Source of the DNA: Phaeosaccion multiseriatum
Taxonomy: Eukaryota; Ochrophyta, other classes
Direction of reading: 5' to 3'
Assembly (NCBI GenBank): GCA_965112735.1
Contig: OZ218958.1
Location: forward strand, 2,294,001-2,358,000
Length of the DNA stretch: 64,000 nt
The translations under genes and the position numbers were made by a program. Below the pieces are notes generated by a model. The model was given only the letters and a program-made list of their open reading frames with translations. It made no database searches and had not been told where the DNA came from. Shown piece after piece: positions 1 to 11,448 of the stretch; within the stretch, counting starts at the first letter, position 1, and each line of letters opens with the position of its first letter.

Positions 1-3000
1 CCTGCCATCCCCTGCCACACCCTTCTCCTCACCAGCAGGGCGTGGGTCAGTTGACTCCTCCGCTCTGAGCACATCCCCCTCCTCCACCTCCGAGCCGGGG
101 GGGAAGCTCACACCGTACAACTGGTACTTGAACGCGTCCAGCCCATTCACCTGGTTGGTCGTTGGGAAGTAAGTCAATGAGAATGGTTTTGTGGATGGGT
201 ATGCAAGCGAACAGTGAGAAGGCTTTCGAATGGGCAGCGGACGGATGTCTCTGTATCTTGTAGCCTTCCTGCGAAACATATCTACCTTGGCAGCAGGGAA
301 GAGGGGACGAGCCCTTTTATCCTCTTCTCCCTCCCTCCCTCCCTCCCTCCCTCCCTCCCTCCCCCCTTCCCTCTCTCCCGCCCTCCCTTCCTCCCTCCCT
401 CCCTCCCTCCCCTCCCCTCTCTCCTGCCCTTCCTCCCTCCCCTCCCTCCCTCCCTCCTCTCACCTTGGACACTGCTTCCTGCCCCATATAACACCCCTTA
501 TCAAAATGCACCGAGTGCCACAGCCCGGCATCAAGCGGGTTGTAGTCCTTCGTCATCTCCTTGCCAGGCCAAGGCCTCCCCTGCTTGACCCGCAGCAGCT
601 GCCACTCCTCCTCCCCCACTACTTGCCCGCCGCATCGCTCGCTCAACTCCCTCCACAGACGGGAAGCAATCTCCACCGGTGCGAACACAGTGTAACCGGG
701 GAGCCGCAGCCCGGTCGACGCACACACATGAGCAACCCCAACCTTGGGATACCCCTCCTTATCATAGAGCCACGAAGAGAAGAGCCCCGACTCTGGCAGG
801 GTGGCCCCTTGCTGGAATACTGGGAGGTCAGTCAACGCCTCTGCGGCTCCCGACCCCATGATTGAGAAGACGGCGAACTGAGCGGATGCGTTCTCCACCT
901 CCACCTGTGAATTGGGGTTTTGGGTTTGGGTGTGTGGGGGAGGGGAGTGAGACTTGGGTGTGTGCATGAGGAGGAGAGGAGTGAGACTTGGGTGTGAGCA
1001 TGGGGAGGAGAGGAGTGAGACTTGGGTGTGTGCATGAGGAGGAGAGGAGTGAGACTTGGGTGTGAGCATGGGGAGGAGAGGAGTGAGACTTGGGTGTGTG
1101 CATGGGGAGGAGAGGAGTGAGACTTGGGTGTGAGCATGAGGAGGAGAGGAGTGAGACTTGGGTGTGAGCATGGGGAGGAGAGGAGTGAGACTAGGGTGTG
1201 AGCATGGGGAGGAGGAGTGAGACTAGGGTGTGTAGATGACGGCCTCCAGGGGGGGTTGGGGGGGGGGGTAGATGGAAGCAGAGAAGCAAGCAGAGCATCG
1301 TATTCTCCGGTCAGCCACAAAGGCGAGCGGAGATTACAATCACAGTGAGAGACCGATCGACCTACCCCAGACAGATTGACACAGAGAGAGAGAGAGAACG
1401 GAGAGAGAGAGGCAGAGAGATAGACAGAGGAACATACAGAAAGAGAAGACGGAGAGAGAGGTAGAGAGAGAGAGGCAGAGATAGAGGAACATACAGAAAG
1501 AGAAGACGGAGAGAGAGGTAGAGAGGGAGAGAGAGGCAGAGAGAGAGGAACATACAGAAAGAGAAGACGGAGAGAGAGAGGTAGAGAGAGAGAGAGGCAG
1601 AGAGAGAGGAACATACAGAAAGAGAAGACGGAGAGAGAGGTAGAGAGGGAGAGAGAGGCAGAGAGAGAGGAACATACAGAAAGAGAAGACGGAGAGAGAG
1701 AGGTAGAGAGAGAGGCAGAGAGAGAGGCAGCGAGACAGAGGACAGAGGGGTCAGGACAGGCCTATCGTACCTTGTCAAGCTTGAAGAGGAATTTCTCGAA
1801 CTGAGTCAGACGTGCCTTGGTGCGGTGCGGTGAACAGAGCAGCATCACCCTGTACCCAATGAGACAGACAGACAGAGAGAGGGAGAGAGCGTGGGTGAGT
1901 GAGTGAGTGAGTGTGTAGGTGGATGGGTGGGTGCGTGAGTGAGCGAGTGAGTGAGGAGTGAATCAGCGACCGAGAAGACCGTGCGACCGTGAGATGGTGA
2001 GATGGGGGCGAGCAAGTGAGCGAGTGAGCGAGTGAGTGAGTGAGTGAGTGAGTGAGGGATGGAGTTAGTGAGTGAGCGAGTGAGTGAGTGAGTGAGTGAA
2101 TGAGTGGGTGAGCGAGTGAGTGAGTGGTGAGTGAGTGAGTGAGTGAGTGGGTGAGCGAGTGAGTGAGTGAGTGAGTGAATGAGTGAGCGAGCGAGTGAGT
2201 GAGTGGTGAGTGAGTGGTGAGTGAGTGAGTGAGTGGGTGAGCGAGTGAGTGAGTGGTGAGTGAGTGAGTGAGTGAGTGAGTAGCAACGCACTTGTCCTCC
2301 TCTACAAGCCCCAGACAGAGGTCAGAGTTCTCGTCCATACGGCCCTGCGCACTGAGGAATGAGCAGGGAACCAGAGAACCGGGCTGGGCGCCTTTTGGTT
2401 GATTGGTTGGGGAGAGGGGGGGGGATGCAGATGGAGGGTGAGCGAGCAGGTGAGCAGGCGTTGGTAACGGGACAGAGGGTAGATAGGACAGCGTCTAGGG
2501 GGCATCCGGTTGGGGCGCAATCTTTGTGCCAGGGGAGGAGAGGGAAGGGGTGAAGTACGAAGAAGTCTTTGCCCGTTGAGGTACGCATATGTGAGGTTCG
2601 CAGAGCTTGGCGTAGTGGAAGGATGAGTTGGGCAAGTAAGGGGAGAATTTGCGCGGGAGAGAGGAGGGCAGGGCCATGATGCATACCGACAACAAACAGC
2701 AGACAACACAGGCACATTTCTTCCCCCTTCACCCCTCCATACTATGCTTCGCTCACGCACCTTCGAATGCGTTTGTGGACTGCGAATGCAGGAAGCGCAG
2801 ATGGTCTTCTCCCTGTAAAGAAATCACTCCCCAGTGCGAGCGGCACGACAGCACCGCGCCGTCCTCGAGGGTCGCCTCCACCTCCGCCAAACGCTCCGGC
2901 GAGAGACCCTTCTCCGACGAGGCCGTGTACGACAGTAGCACGTCCCCCTTGCCGCCGTCTGTCCACTCTGCGCTCGCCACACGCCCTCCGTCCTTCCGCT

Positions 3001-3172
3001 GTACGTCTCTGAGCTTCGCCTTTGCCCTTTCGTTCTTGTACCCAGACGCACCCTTCATGGCCCCTTTCACGGAGGCAGGGACGGAGAACGAGCCCGCCGA
3101 CTGCAGCATCAGCAGCAGCACACTTGCCAGGGCCGTGAGGTTCCACAGGAAAAGAGAGGGAAAAGGCCCCAT
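1..3172 (-). CDS. Folate-binding YgfZ/GcvT-like protein (COG0354), leader peptide, partial
   Basis: Multi-exon minus-strand gene whose 3' end lies beyond the left edge. Exon 1 (3172-2761) starts at ATG with a hydrophobic signal-like leader (about residues 1-28) and then carries SHWGVISLQGEDHLRFLHSQ, the N-terminal signature of COG0354 proteins. Later exons: about 2342-2294 (GRMDENSDLCLGLVEED), 1849-1771 (MLLCSPHRTKARLTQFEKFL), 904-464 with the family hallmark KGCYMGQE near its end, and 150-33 (NGLDAFKYQLYGVSFPPG). Phases agree for the last three. An exon near 2620-2560 is expected, but its boundaries could not be fixed with GT-AG sites. The family (bacterial YgfZ, eukaryotic IBA57 and plastid homologues) binds folate and supports Fe-S enzyme assembly or repair. 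The leader plus similarity to plastid homologues suggests a plastid protein; this is inferred. Confidence 0.8.
905..1250. repeat. Minisatellite in YgfZ-like intron
   Basis: About nine tandem copies of a 34-37-bp unit built on GAGTGAGACTTGGGTGTG, alternating 'tgcatgaggagg' and 'agcatggggagg' forms. It sits immediately upstream of the exon starting at 904 in gene sense. It is entirely intronic; the ORFs through it are artefacts. Confidence 0.85.
1381..1740. repeat. Purine-rich compound repeat in intron
   Basis: Four to five copies of a unit of about 60 bp containing GAGGAACATACAGAAAGAG followed by ACGGAGAGAG(GTAGAGAG)n. It occupies the same intron as the minisatellite to its left, so this intron (905-1770) is almost wholly repetitive. 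Confidence 0.85.
1895..2282. repeat. (GTGA)n tetranucleotide tract in intron
   Basis: Degenerate GTGAGTGAGTGAGCGAGTGAGTGG array filling the intron between the exons at about 2294 and 1849 of the YgfZ-like gene. In gene sense it reads (TCAC)n. Confidence 0.85.
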
Positions 3173-3450
3173 TGATTTCTCTGTGATCAGACCTTGATGA
3201 TCGTGTCACCACTCTTCCCTTCTGTGGCTCTCTTCACATTCCTACCGCTGCTGCTACTGCTGCTGCTGCTTCTTCTGTAAGCGGTAGTTGAGCTGCTACC
3301 GCTTTCTTTCTTTCCTCCTCTTCTCTCTCTCTCCTGAGGCGGCGGTATGCCCGTATGCCTCCATTCCTCACACACAGGAGCACGTACATGTATATAAGAC
3401 GTCAAGAAAGGGAGATGATGGGGCTAGTTACGCAAGCGGGGAGGGGAGGC
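3173..3450. promoter_or_regulatory. Divergent intergenic promoter region
   Basis: About 300 bp separate the start codons of the YgfZ-like gene (-) and the EF-hand gene (+). TATATAAG at 3391-3398, about 55-80 bp before the candidate EF-hand ATGs, is a plausible TATA box. A (CTG)n/(CTT) run at 3249-3275 is the only other visible structure. Promoter function is inferred from arrangement. Confidence 0.4.
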
Positions 3451-3471
3451 ATGCTGCCCTGCGCGGGAATC

Positions 3472-5685
3472 ATGGTGCAATGGATGATGGTCGTATGTGT
3501 GCTCTGCTGCGCGGTGGTGGTAATGGCCAGCGATGGTTGGACGGATGGGCGAGCTCTGGAGGATGACTTCTTTGCCCAGGCCACGCGGAGGCAGCAGCAG
3601 ATGTACCAGGAGCAGAGAGGGTGAGTTGAATACCGATGGGGCTTGGAGGGGCGAGAGAGAGAGGTGGAGCGGCTGGGGGGGAGCGGTATGTGCAGGGAAG
3701 TGGAGGGGTTGCAAGGGTGGACACTTGGAGGCAGGAGGGAGCACGATGCAACCAGAGTCCACGGAGCGAAGCGTGCGGCGCATACACAGCTGCGGGGCTG
3801 ACAGTATGTGGGAAGGAGTTCACCAAGGTGTTCTTTGAGGGGTCGTACTCTAGTGGCGCTGAAATACGATGGCGCAATCGCAGCTGCATACCGAGGAAGC
3901 GGGCCGGTCCAAAACATTCTGTCATGGACAGGGCGAGGTGGATGGTTCAGCAAACTTGCCTCGCTGCCACCAACACCACTTTCTCCCCTTTTCCCTGTCC
4001 CTGACGCCTCCCCCCCTCTCTCTCATCTCTCTCTCTCTCTCTTCTCCTCGCTCTTCCTCGCACACACACACACACACACAGGGGCGGGCGGCCATGGGGC
4101 ACGTACGCATGTGGTCTCGTGGCAGGCTGGGTGGTGGACTGGTGGTGGGGAGGCTCCTCCGTCAAGAGGCTCAACAAGCGCTTCAAGAAGGACGTTGCCG
4201 ACCTCAACACCAAGTTCACCAACGAGAAGGACCGCATCCTGCACCTCAAGGGCGTGCAGTTGCAGGAGTACGAGCAAAGGCTGCAGGTATGTGTGTGCGT
4301 GTGTGCGTGCGTGCGTGCGTGCGTGTGTGTGTGTTGGGGGGGGGGGGGGGCGTGTGTGCGTGTGCGTGTGCGGGCGGAGGGCATGGAGAACGAGGAAGAG
4401 AGATAGATTGATAGAGAGAGGGAGATAAGGGGGAAGGGACAGAGATGAAGAGAGCGAAAGGAGAGCGCGAAAGTCGCGAAGGTCGAGCGAGAGGGGATGC
4501 GGGGGGGGGGGGGGAGGGCTCGTTGGTGATACAGCGAGCGGGGAGGGCGCTTTCCTCCACTCCTCCACGGTACAGGAGTTGGTCATACAGCAGGGAAGAC
4601 TTCCGGTGTCGATGGTTGGACCTTACTCGACTGATGTCCCGCCCTCCAACCCCCCTCCCCCTCGGTCATTCTGTCTCCTCGGTCATTCCGTTTCCTCGAT
4701 CATTCCGTCTCCCACACCCCCACAGGATGCGGACCTGACCATTCAGCAGCTGCAGCAGGCGGCGGTGGACGCGGGAGTCGACCTCGGCGTCACTCAGACC
4801 CAGGTATAGATCAGGTATAGAAACTTACGTATGAGAAAGTATGGTGAAGTATGAGGCACGGACCAGGCATGGATCCAGGTGTAGATGTAGGTATAGAGAC
4901 TTAAGTATGAGTAAGTATGAGGCAGGGACCAGGTATGGATCCAGGTGTAGATGTAGGTGTACTGCGATTTGGCGGTTGAATGGCACTTTTGACGCCCCGT
5001 GAATTTTATTAGACGCCCCTTGTCTCCGACTTTGCCCAGTTTGACTGCGTGTGAACCCCTTTATTGACCGCCTTTGACCCCATTTGATCCACTGTTTGAC
5101 TCCCTGTTTGACCCGCGTTGACGCACTTTGATCACCTTTGATCTGACTTATCCCTTTCCATCCACTGCCATCCCCTGCCATCCCCTGCCATCCACTGCCA
5201 TCCCCTGCCATCCACTGCCATCCCCTGCCATCCCCTGCTATCCACTGCCATCCCCTGCTATCCACTGCCATCCACTGCCATCCACTGCCCTCGCCTCAGC
5301 TTGATTATGACGAGTTCAAGCAGCCCGACCTCAACAACGACGACATGATCAGCCGGGCGGAGTTCACGGCCTACATTCAGAACTACCTCAAAGTAAGAGG
5401 AAGGATAGAGAGAGAGAGACGGACAGAGAGAGGGCGTTAGAGAGGGGGAGAGAAGGAACGAGAGAGACGGAGAAAATGACTACCTCAAGAAGACGAGGGG
5501 GGAGAGAAAGAGAGAGAGAGAGTGATGGATAGCGTACTGCTGCTTCTGCTGCTTCTACTGCTTCTACTGCTAGTGCTGCTGTGTCCCTTCGTTTACTTGG
5601 GGGTTGGGCGATTCACTGTATCTCTCTCACACGCACAAAACAACACACAACACACCCAAACACACACACACACACACAAACACAC

Positions 5686-5746
<61 letters not shown>

Positions 5747-6333
5747 GGCGTACCCGCACATCAGTAAGGCCGACATTCCGCGTTTCGAGGACTTCGACAT
5801 TAACAAGGACGGCATCGTGACATTCAGCGAGTGGCAGAAGTACCTAGACGCACAGAGGGGCGACGTTGACCCTCAGACCGACCACCAGAACGAGCTCGTT
5901 GCTAAGATGAGAGAGCAGGTGAGGGGGGGGGATGGCAGTGGATGGAGGGGGCGGGGGTGAGGGTGTGGGGGGAGGGTGAGGGGATGAGGCGGAGGGATGG
6001 GGAGGTGGGGTGGGACAGAGAGGGAGAGAACAGGGAGGGAGAGAGGGAGGGAAGGAAGGAGGAACGGGTGTGTAGTGATATGTATCGGCCTACCATGCTA
6101 CTTTGCTTGTCTGTCCTGAGTCGGCGTGAGCATGCATGCAGCATGTATGTATGGCTTGGCGTGAAAGGGTGCCGTAACAGCCGTACCACTCATCACTCCC
6201 TGCGGCCCGCTCCTTCCCCCCCGCTCCCCCCGCTCTCCCTCCCTCCCTCCCTCCCTCCCTCCCTTCCTCTCTATAGTCGGCGAATGCCCAAAATTTCAAT
6301 CAGGTGCACGAGCAGCTGCGCAACAGATACTGA
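3472..6333 (+). CDS. Membrane-anchored EF-hand calcium-binding protein
   Basis: Six exons with fully consistent phases: 3472-3620, 4082-4286, 4726-4803, 5300-5392, 5748-5918, 6277-6333 (TGA), giving about 250 aa. ATG 3472 puts a signal peptide (about residues 2-19) at the N-terminus; in-frame ATG 3451 is an alternative start. A hydrophobic Trp/Gly-rich segment (about 55-72) could be membrane-inserted. A charged probable coiled coil follows (about 75-117), then two canonical EF-hand loops, DLNNDDMISRAE (about 153-164) and DINKDGIVTFSE (about 191-202), with Asp/Asn ligands at 1/3/5 and Glu at 12. The protein probably senses or buffers Ca2+ in the secretory pathway; the partner is unknown. Introns hold (GT)n, (CA)n and CCATCCACTGCCATC repeats. 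Confidence 0.8.
5160..5290 (+). repeat. CCATCC[AC]CTG tandem intron repeat
   Basis: Ten-base units CCATCCACTG / CCATCCCCTG, about 12 copies, ending ten bases before the acceptor of the EF-hand exon at 5300. It is the local form of a motif found near 3' splice sites throughout the window. Confidence 0.85.
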
Positions 6334-6561
6334 GCTACCGATGGCAGTGGAGGGGGTGGGGTGGGGGGAGGAGAAGAAGGAGGAGGAAGCTTCTGTTTTC
6401 GGTACAGAAGGAGGGGCGTAAGTAGGCAGACTTTGGCGTTTGCTTGCCGCACGGCTTGCTTTGGTTCCTCTTGCCTGCTGACGGACGTGTGGGAGGAAAG
6501 GAGTATGGGCAGGCAGGCATATTGGAGGGGGGCTCGTTAGTGTGGTGGGATATATTATATC

Positions 6562-6567
6562 AATAAA
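6562..6567 (+). terminator. AATAAA polyadenylation signal
   Basis: AATAAA lies 229 bp after the EF-hand stop codon, in a locally A/T-rich stretch that contrasts with the surrounding GC-rich DNA. It is the likely poly(A) signal of that gene. Confidence 0.55.
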
Positions 6568-6898
6568 CAATTAGATGATAAACGCTAATTATTTATACCG
6601 GAGATGGGCCTTTCTCTCTCCATGAATCAATCAGAGGTAGGCTTTGTTTTCTCTTTTCGGAGGCTGATGACTTTATGCCGTTGCTGCCCTGCCTTGCACA
6701 CAGCAATCAATCGACACTGGACCGCGCACACACACACACTCCCTGTTGTTATTGGAGCGGTCACCATAACTCACACTTAAGAACACCAACACACCGCTTG
6801 GGCACCAAGTACGTACGTGTGTCGGCATTGTATTGGACTTGTTGAGACGATTAGGGCCCATCCATCGATTCCTCTTTGCACCGCGAGATGTTGTGATG

Positions 6899-7152
<254 letters not shown>

Positions 7153-7485
7153 CCAAGCTCGCTCAACTCTTCAGACCTTCACTCTCTCTCCCCCACCTTC
7201 ACCGTCACCCCCCCCCCCCCGCACTCCCCTCCCTTCATCCCTTTTGTGACGATTGCTGCCTTTGGGCCTGAAGTCACATCTGCCCCAAAATAAATGGAGG
7301 ACATCAATATTTTATGTCGAGGACATCTATATATGATGTGGAGGACACACTATGAGGCTTTCAGATTTGTCAATAAAAGAAAATTAATTTTAATTAAAAT
7401 TAATGAAGTATTGTCGCCAGCACTAAGCGTCGCACACCTAAGGTGTTTACTTGTCTCGGTCTGAGAGAGAGAGAGGGAGAGAGAT

Positions 7486-7571
<86 letters not shown>

Positions 7572-7770
7572 GGGAGGGTGAAGGGATTGAGCATTTGGGG
7601 AGATGAGATTTAGCGGCACATGGGCAGGCAGGGGAGGGAGAAAATGGAGGCGTATGGGCATGTGGCAGGGAGGGAGAAGATGAAGGCATATGGGCATATG
7701 TATATGTGGCAGGGGGGGAGGATTAGAGACAAAAGAGGAGAGAAGGGGGGGGAGCACAGGAGTAGACATG

Positions 7771-7808
<38 letters not shown>

Positions 7809-7828
7809 TTGGTGATACATCAGCAGCG

Positions 7829-9629
7829 TCAACAGTTGGTGATACAGCTGCAGCGGGACTCACGTTTGAGGATGAGGATGAGCACCATGAGGCACTGCGA
7901 ACACGAACCCACAGGTAGTCACAGTTGGCGTCGGCGGTCAGATACAGATAGTTGCCGGTTGCAGTTTGCAGGGGGGGAGAGGGGGAGGCGGAGGGAGACG
8001 GAAGGGCAGGAAGAGGGAGGGTCAGCCGAGGGAAGACGAGGCCACGTTAACGCCTCAGGCCAGAGCCTCAAGTCAAGTTAGAGCCTCATGTGGCCCCACC
8101 ACAGACTACAGGCCCCCCTTACAAGAAAGGAGACAAGGCATCACCCCCCATCCACTGCCATCCATCCACCCAATCCACTGCCATCCATCCACGCCATCCA
8201 CTGCCATCCATCCACCCCATCCACCCCATCCATCCACGCCATCCACTGCCATCCATCCACCCCATCCACTGCCATCCATCCACTCACAATGAGGAAAATG
8301 AGGAGCGCGATGCACTTCTTGGGCATGGCGCTCTTTTGGTGCTGCTCCGCCTTCTGCAACTGGCGTACACCCTCCTCGGTGTGGTCAACCACCTGCTCCA
8401 TGTTGAAGTCGATTCTGGAAGGGGGGGAGGGGGGAGGCCGTAGATGGCAGGGGTGACAGTGGATGTGGGATGGCAGTGGATGTGGGATGGCAGTGGATGT
8501 GCGATGGCAGTGGACGGGGGGGGGGGGGGGGTTCAGGGGCTCTGACGAGATGGACAGGAGAGGGGACGCGCGAGAGAGCCAGAGACAGCCTCAGATCGTT
8601 GGGGAGAGGGAGGGAGAGAGAGGACGGAAGAAGAGAGAGGGAGAGAGAGCGAGAGGGAGGTAGAAAGGAAGAGAAAGAGAAAGAGAAAGGAGGAGCGAGA
8701 GCTAGAGCTGCTGAGCTCCTTGCTATTGCCCGTCTGACCCCTACCCCAACACCTGCCAGGCCACCCCTCGCCATCCACTGCCATCCCTCCTCCCCTCACC
8801 TGTCTAGGATGGTTCCCTGGTCGATGACAAGGACGGCAAGCTCCTTGAAGATGGTGCTGAGCTCCTGAATGCTCTGAACGATGTTCATGATCTCGCCGTC
8901 ACGCTGGGCCACCTGTTGGTGATATGGCACATACACGCACCATCATGCAAACACATCGAGAGAGAGAGACGCAAACACATACATCACACACGAATAGAGA
9001 GAGAGAAAGGCACAGAGACAGCGACAGAATGACAGAATGAGTGTTTCCCTCTAAACAAACACGGTACCAGAGAATAGCAAAAAGACTACACGCACACACC
9101 CACGCCCACACCCCAGACGCACACACGCACCCACGCACATACCCACCTACACCCACCCACGCACCCACGCACCCACTCCCGTATCACCAACCCATGCACC
9201 CACCTGCTCCTCCGTGTCCTCCAGCATGGCAAGCTGCTGCTGATTGAAGGCCACACCTAAACCCCCGCCCGCCTGCTTGGATATCTTCTCCTCCTCCGAG
9301 AGAAAGTCGAAACCGTCGCCGCCGGACTTTTGAGCAGAGAGGCGCTTCAGGTACTCCTTCTGACTGCTGCGAAACTGAAGAGAGAGCTGCTGCAGCTTGG
9401 TGGCGGTGGCGCGTTGGATGTTGTTGCGCACCGTCCTCTCTGCGTGTGTGGGTGTGCGGGGAGGGGGTGGGTGGGTGGGTGGGTGGTGGAGGAAGTGAGT
9501 GATCTATACTCCTCGAGGGGTAATATAAACTGATACTGATACTGATTCTGAGATAGTGAAACTGAAAGCACTCTGACCCGCGCACCCCCACACCCACTCA
9601 AGCACGCACGCACACACACAAACACACAC

Positions 9630-9671
<42 letters not shown>

Positions 9672-11075
9672 GCATCAGTGAGAGGCTCCCCCCTGCGCGT
9701 GAGCTCCTTAAGCGCGGCCTCTGCGTGCCTGAAGAGCTTGGTGATCTCCATCGTCACCACTTCGATCTCACGCTCTTTCTCGCTCTCGCTGATCAACACG
9801 ACAAGAGAGAAGGGCAGAAGGAGGAGGTTGGTGATGCAGTGGCAAGTAGGCAGTCAAACCATTCCAACCGATTGACCGTTGGACAGGCATATATTGGATA
9901 GGTAGGCAGGCATATGGACAGGCCGCGTTGAGGCCTTGTCCGATCCTTGTTCCTGCCCCCCCCCTTAGTGCCCTTAGTGCTTAGTTAGTGCTTAGTCGAT
10001 AACTTACCTCTCGTCGAAGGTGACCATGAGGCGTTTGGTGTGCAGGGAAGCAAGCTCCCTCATCTTGAGCTGAACCTTGCGGACATCCTCGTCAACAACG
10101 TCCACCTGGGGATACACAAGCACATGGATATACACGCAGGCAGGGAGGCAGGAGAGAGACCGAGGAGGAGGAGGAGGAGGAGGAGGAGGAGGAGGAGGAA
10201 GGAGAGGAGGAGGGAGAAAGAGGATGGGAGTCAGGGGGGTGGAAATGGACGGCCCAAGCGACAGGAAGACAGGCAGGAAAGGGCGGAGGGGAGAGGAGGG
10301 GAGGGGAGGGTAAGGCCGAGTGAGCGAGTTTCGCTGTTGAGCCTACCTGATCCACCCACACGGGCGGAAGGCTCTGATGTTGCGCTGCCCAATTGGAAGG
10401 TGCTGCATCCTGCGAGGGGGGGAGGGGTGTCGAGGGGAGCGAGGAGAGGAGGGGGAGGGAGAGGGAGAGAGAGACAGACACCATTGATTGGTACGTGAGT
10501 TTCCGTGGGGAGCGGGTGGGAGGTCGAGGAGAGGTGCAGGGGGGGGCAAGGAGGGAGGCCGGGCGGTGGGTGGGCGTGTGCGTTGAGTGGTGGGAGCATC
10601 TATGGGGAGCGGGAGGGAGAGAGAGATAGAGAGAGAGAGAGATTGGTACGTGAACATCCGTGGGAAGCAGGAGGGAGAGCAAAGTAGGGAGGGCAGAAGG
10701 GATAGAGAGAGAGGAAGAGGTGGATATGAGAGAGATACATCGAGGACAGATGGACAGAGAGAGAGCAAAATTCCAACAAGAGGGGGCCAGAAGCCCTATG
10801 CTTGCGCCAACAGAGGACGAAGGTGAGGCAAGGGAGGGACGGAGGGAAGCAGAACTATGGGGCCGTCAATCCGAGTGCGGTAGCCGTCGTCGTCGTGTGT
10901 AGGTGCAGCGTATGCAGCAGCAAGTGCTTCCCACACACAGAAGGAAAAAAAAAGCCAACCCCTCTCTCACCTCAAGCAGGCCACTGTCGCTGTAGTTGTC
11001 AATCTCCTTGCTGGCCCTCTTCCCCCCCCGCTGCCTCAGCTCCACAAACTTCCGCGTGAGATCCCTCGTCGCCAT
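7829..11075 (-). CDS. STX16: Syntaxin-16/Tlg2-type Qa-SNARE
   Basis: Eight exons, all phases closing: 11075-10971, 10409-10347, 10105-10008, 9788-9670, 9439-9204, 8912-8800, 8414-8288, 7894-7829 (TGA), about 308 aa. The start MATRDLTRKFVELR matches the N-terminus of syntaxin-16, and LPPVWVD follows as in that family. The Habc region includes KMRELASLHTKRL and EIEVVTMEITKLF. The SNARE motif spans exons 6-7, with IQELSTIFKELAVLVIDQG and the central Gln expected of a Qa-SNARE, then ILDRIDFNMEQ. A C-terminal membrane anchor (IALLIFLI, CLMVLILIL) ends the protein. Syntaxin-16/Tlg2/SYP4 drives vesicle fusion at the trans-Golgi network and endosomes. The last seven residues are read through a CTGTATCACCAAC motif; an extra splice there cannot be excluded. 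Confidence 0.93.
8913..9203 (-). other. Intron with both terminal inverted motifs
   Basis: Syntaxin intron 5 begins GTGGGTGCATGGGTTGGTGATAC and ends CATATCACCAACAG. The 10-mer GTTGGTGATA near the donor is perfectly complementary to TATCACCAAC, which directly abuts the acceptor AG. It is the clearest intron here carrying both copies of the motif pair. Confidence 0.8.
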
Positions 11076-11448
11076 GGTGCAAAGAGAAGAGGGATGGAAC
11101 AAACGGGAGGGAAGGGAGGTCCCTTCTGAGTCAAGCCTGGGCTCCTGCCGCACTTGCTTCCGCCTGTCCCAGATTCGGCTATGCGTAAGGGCGGCAACTT
11201 CTTTGCAACGAGAGCGGCTTCAAACACAAAGACGTCGTCCCCCTTTCGCTACAAATCCCTCACTTTTAGCAAGTCCTTCTCACTCGATCTGTCGCCAAGA
11301 TCACAGATGGAATATCTGGACCACCAACTCTCCCTCTAACCCTGGGGGGTACGTAGTTCGCCGCCGGAAAAAGTAACTGTACCTTCCCCCTTTTCTCTCT
11401 TTTCTCTCTCTCTAGCACTTGTCTCCACAGGAGAGGGGGTGCTTTGAG
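11076..11448. promoter_or_regulatory. Divergent intergenic region, syntaxin / CFAP92-like
   Basis: These 373 bp separate the syntaxin ATG (-) from the CFAP92-like ATG (+). The region is mostly unique sequence without low-complexity tracts, apart from CT-rich runs at 11385-11415. No TATA box is obvious. A shared bidirectional promoter is inferred. Confidence 0.4.

Noticed and set aside
3740-4004. Possible extra exon with ALKYDGAIAAAYRGSGPVQN upstream of EF-hand exon 2
   Set aside because: Exons 1 and 2 of the EF-hand gene join directly in phase, and I recognise no family similarity in this stretch.
10040-10313. Plus-strand Arg/Gly/Glu ORFs over the syntaxin gene
   Set aside because: Antisense of syntaxin exon 3 and a (GGA)n intron tract.
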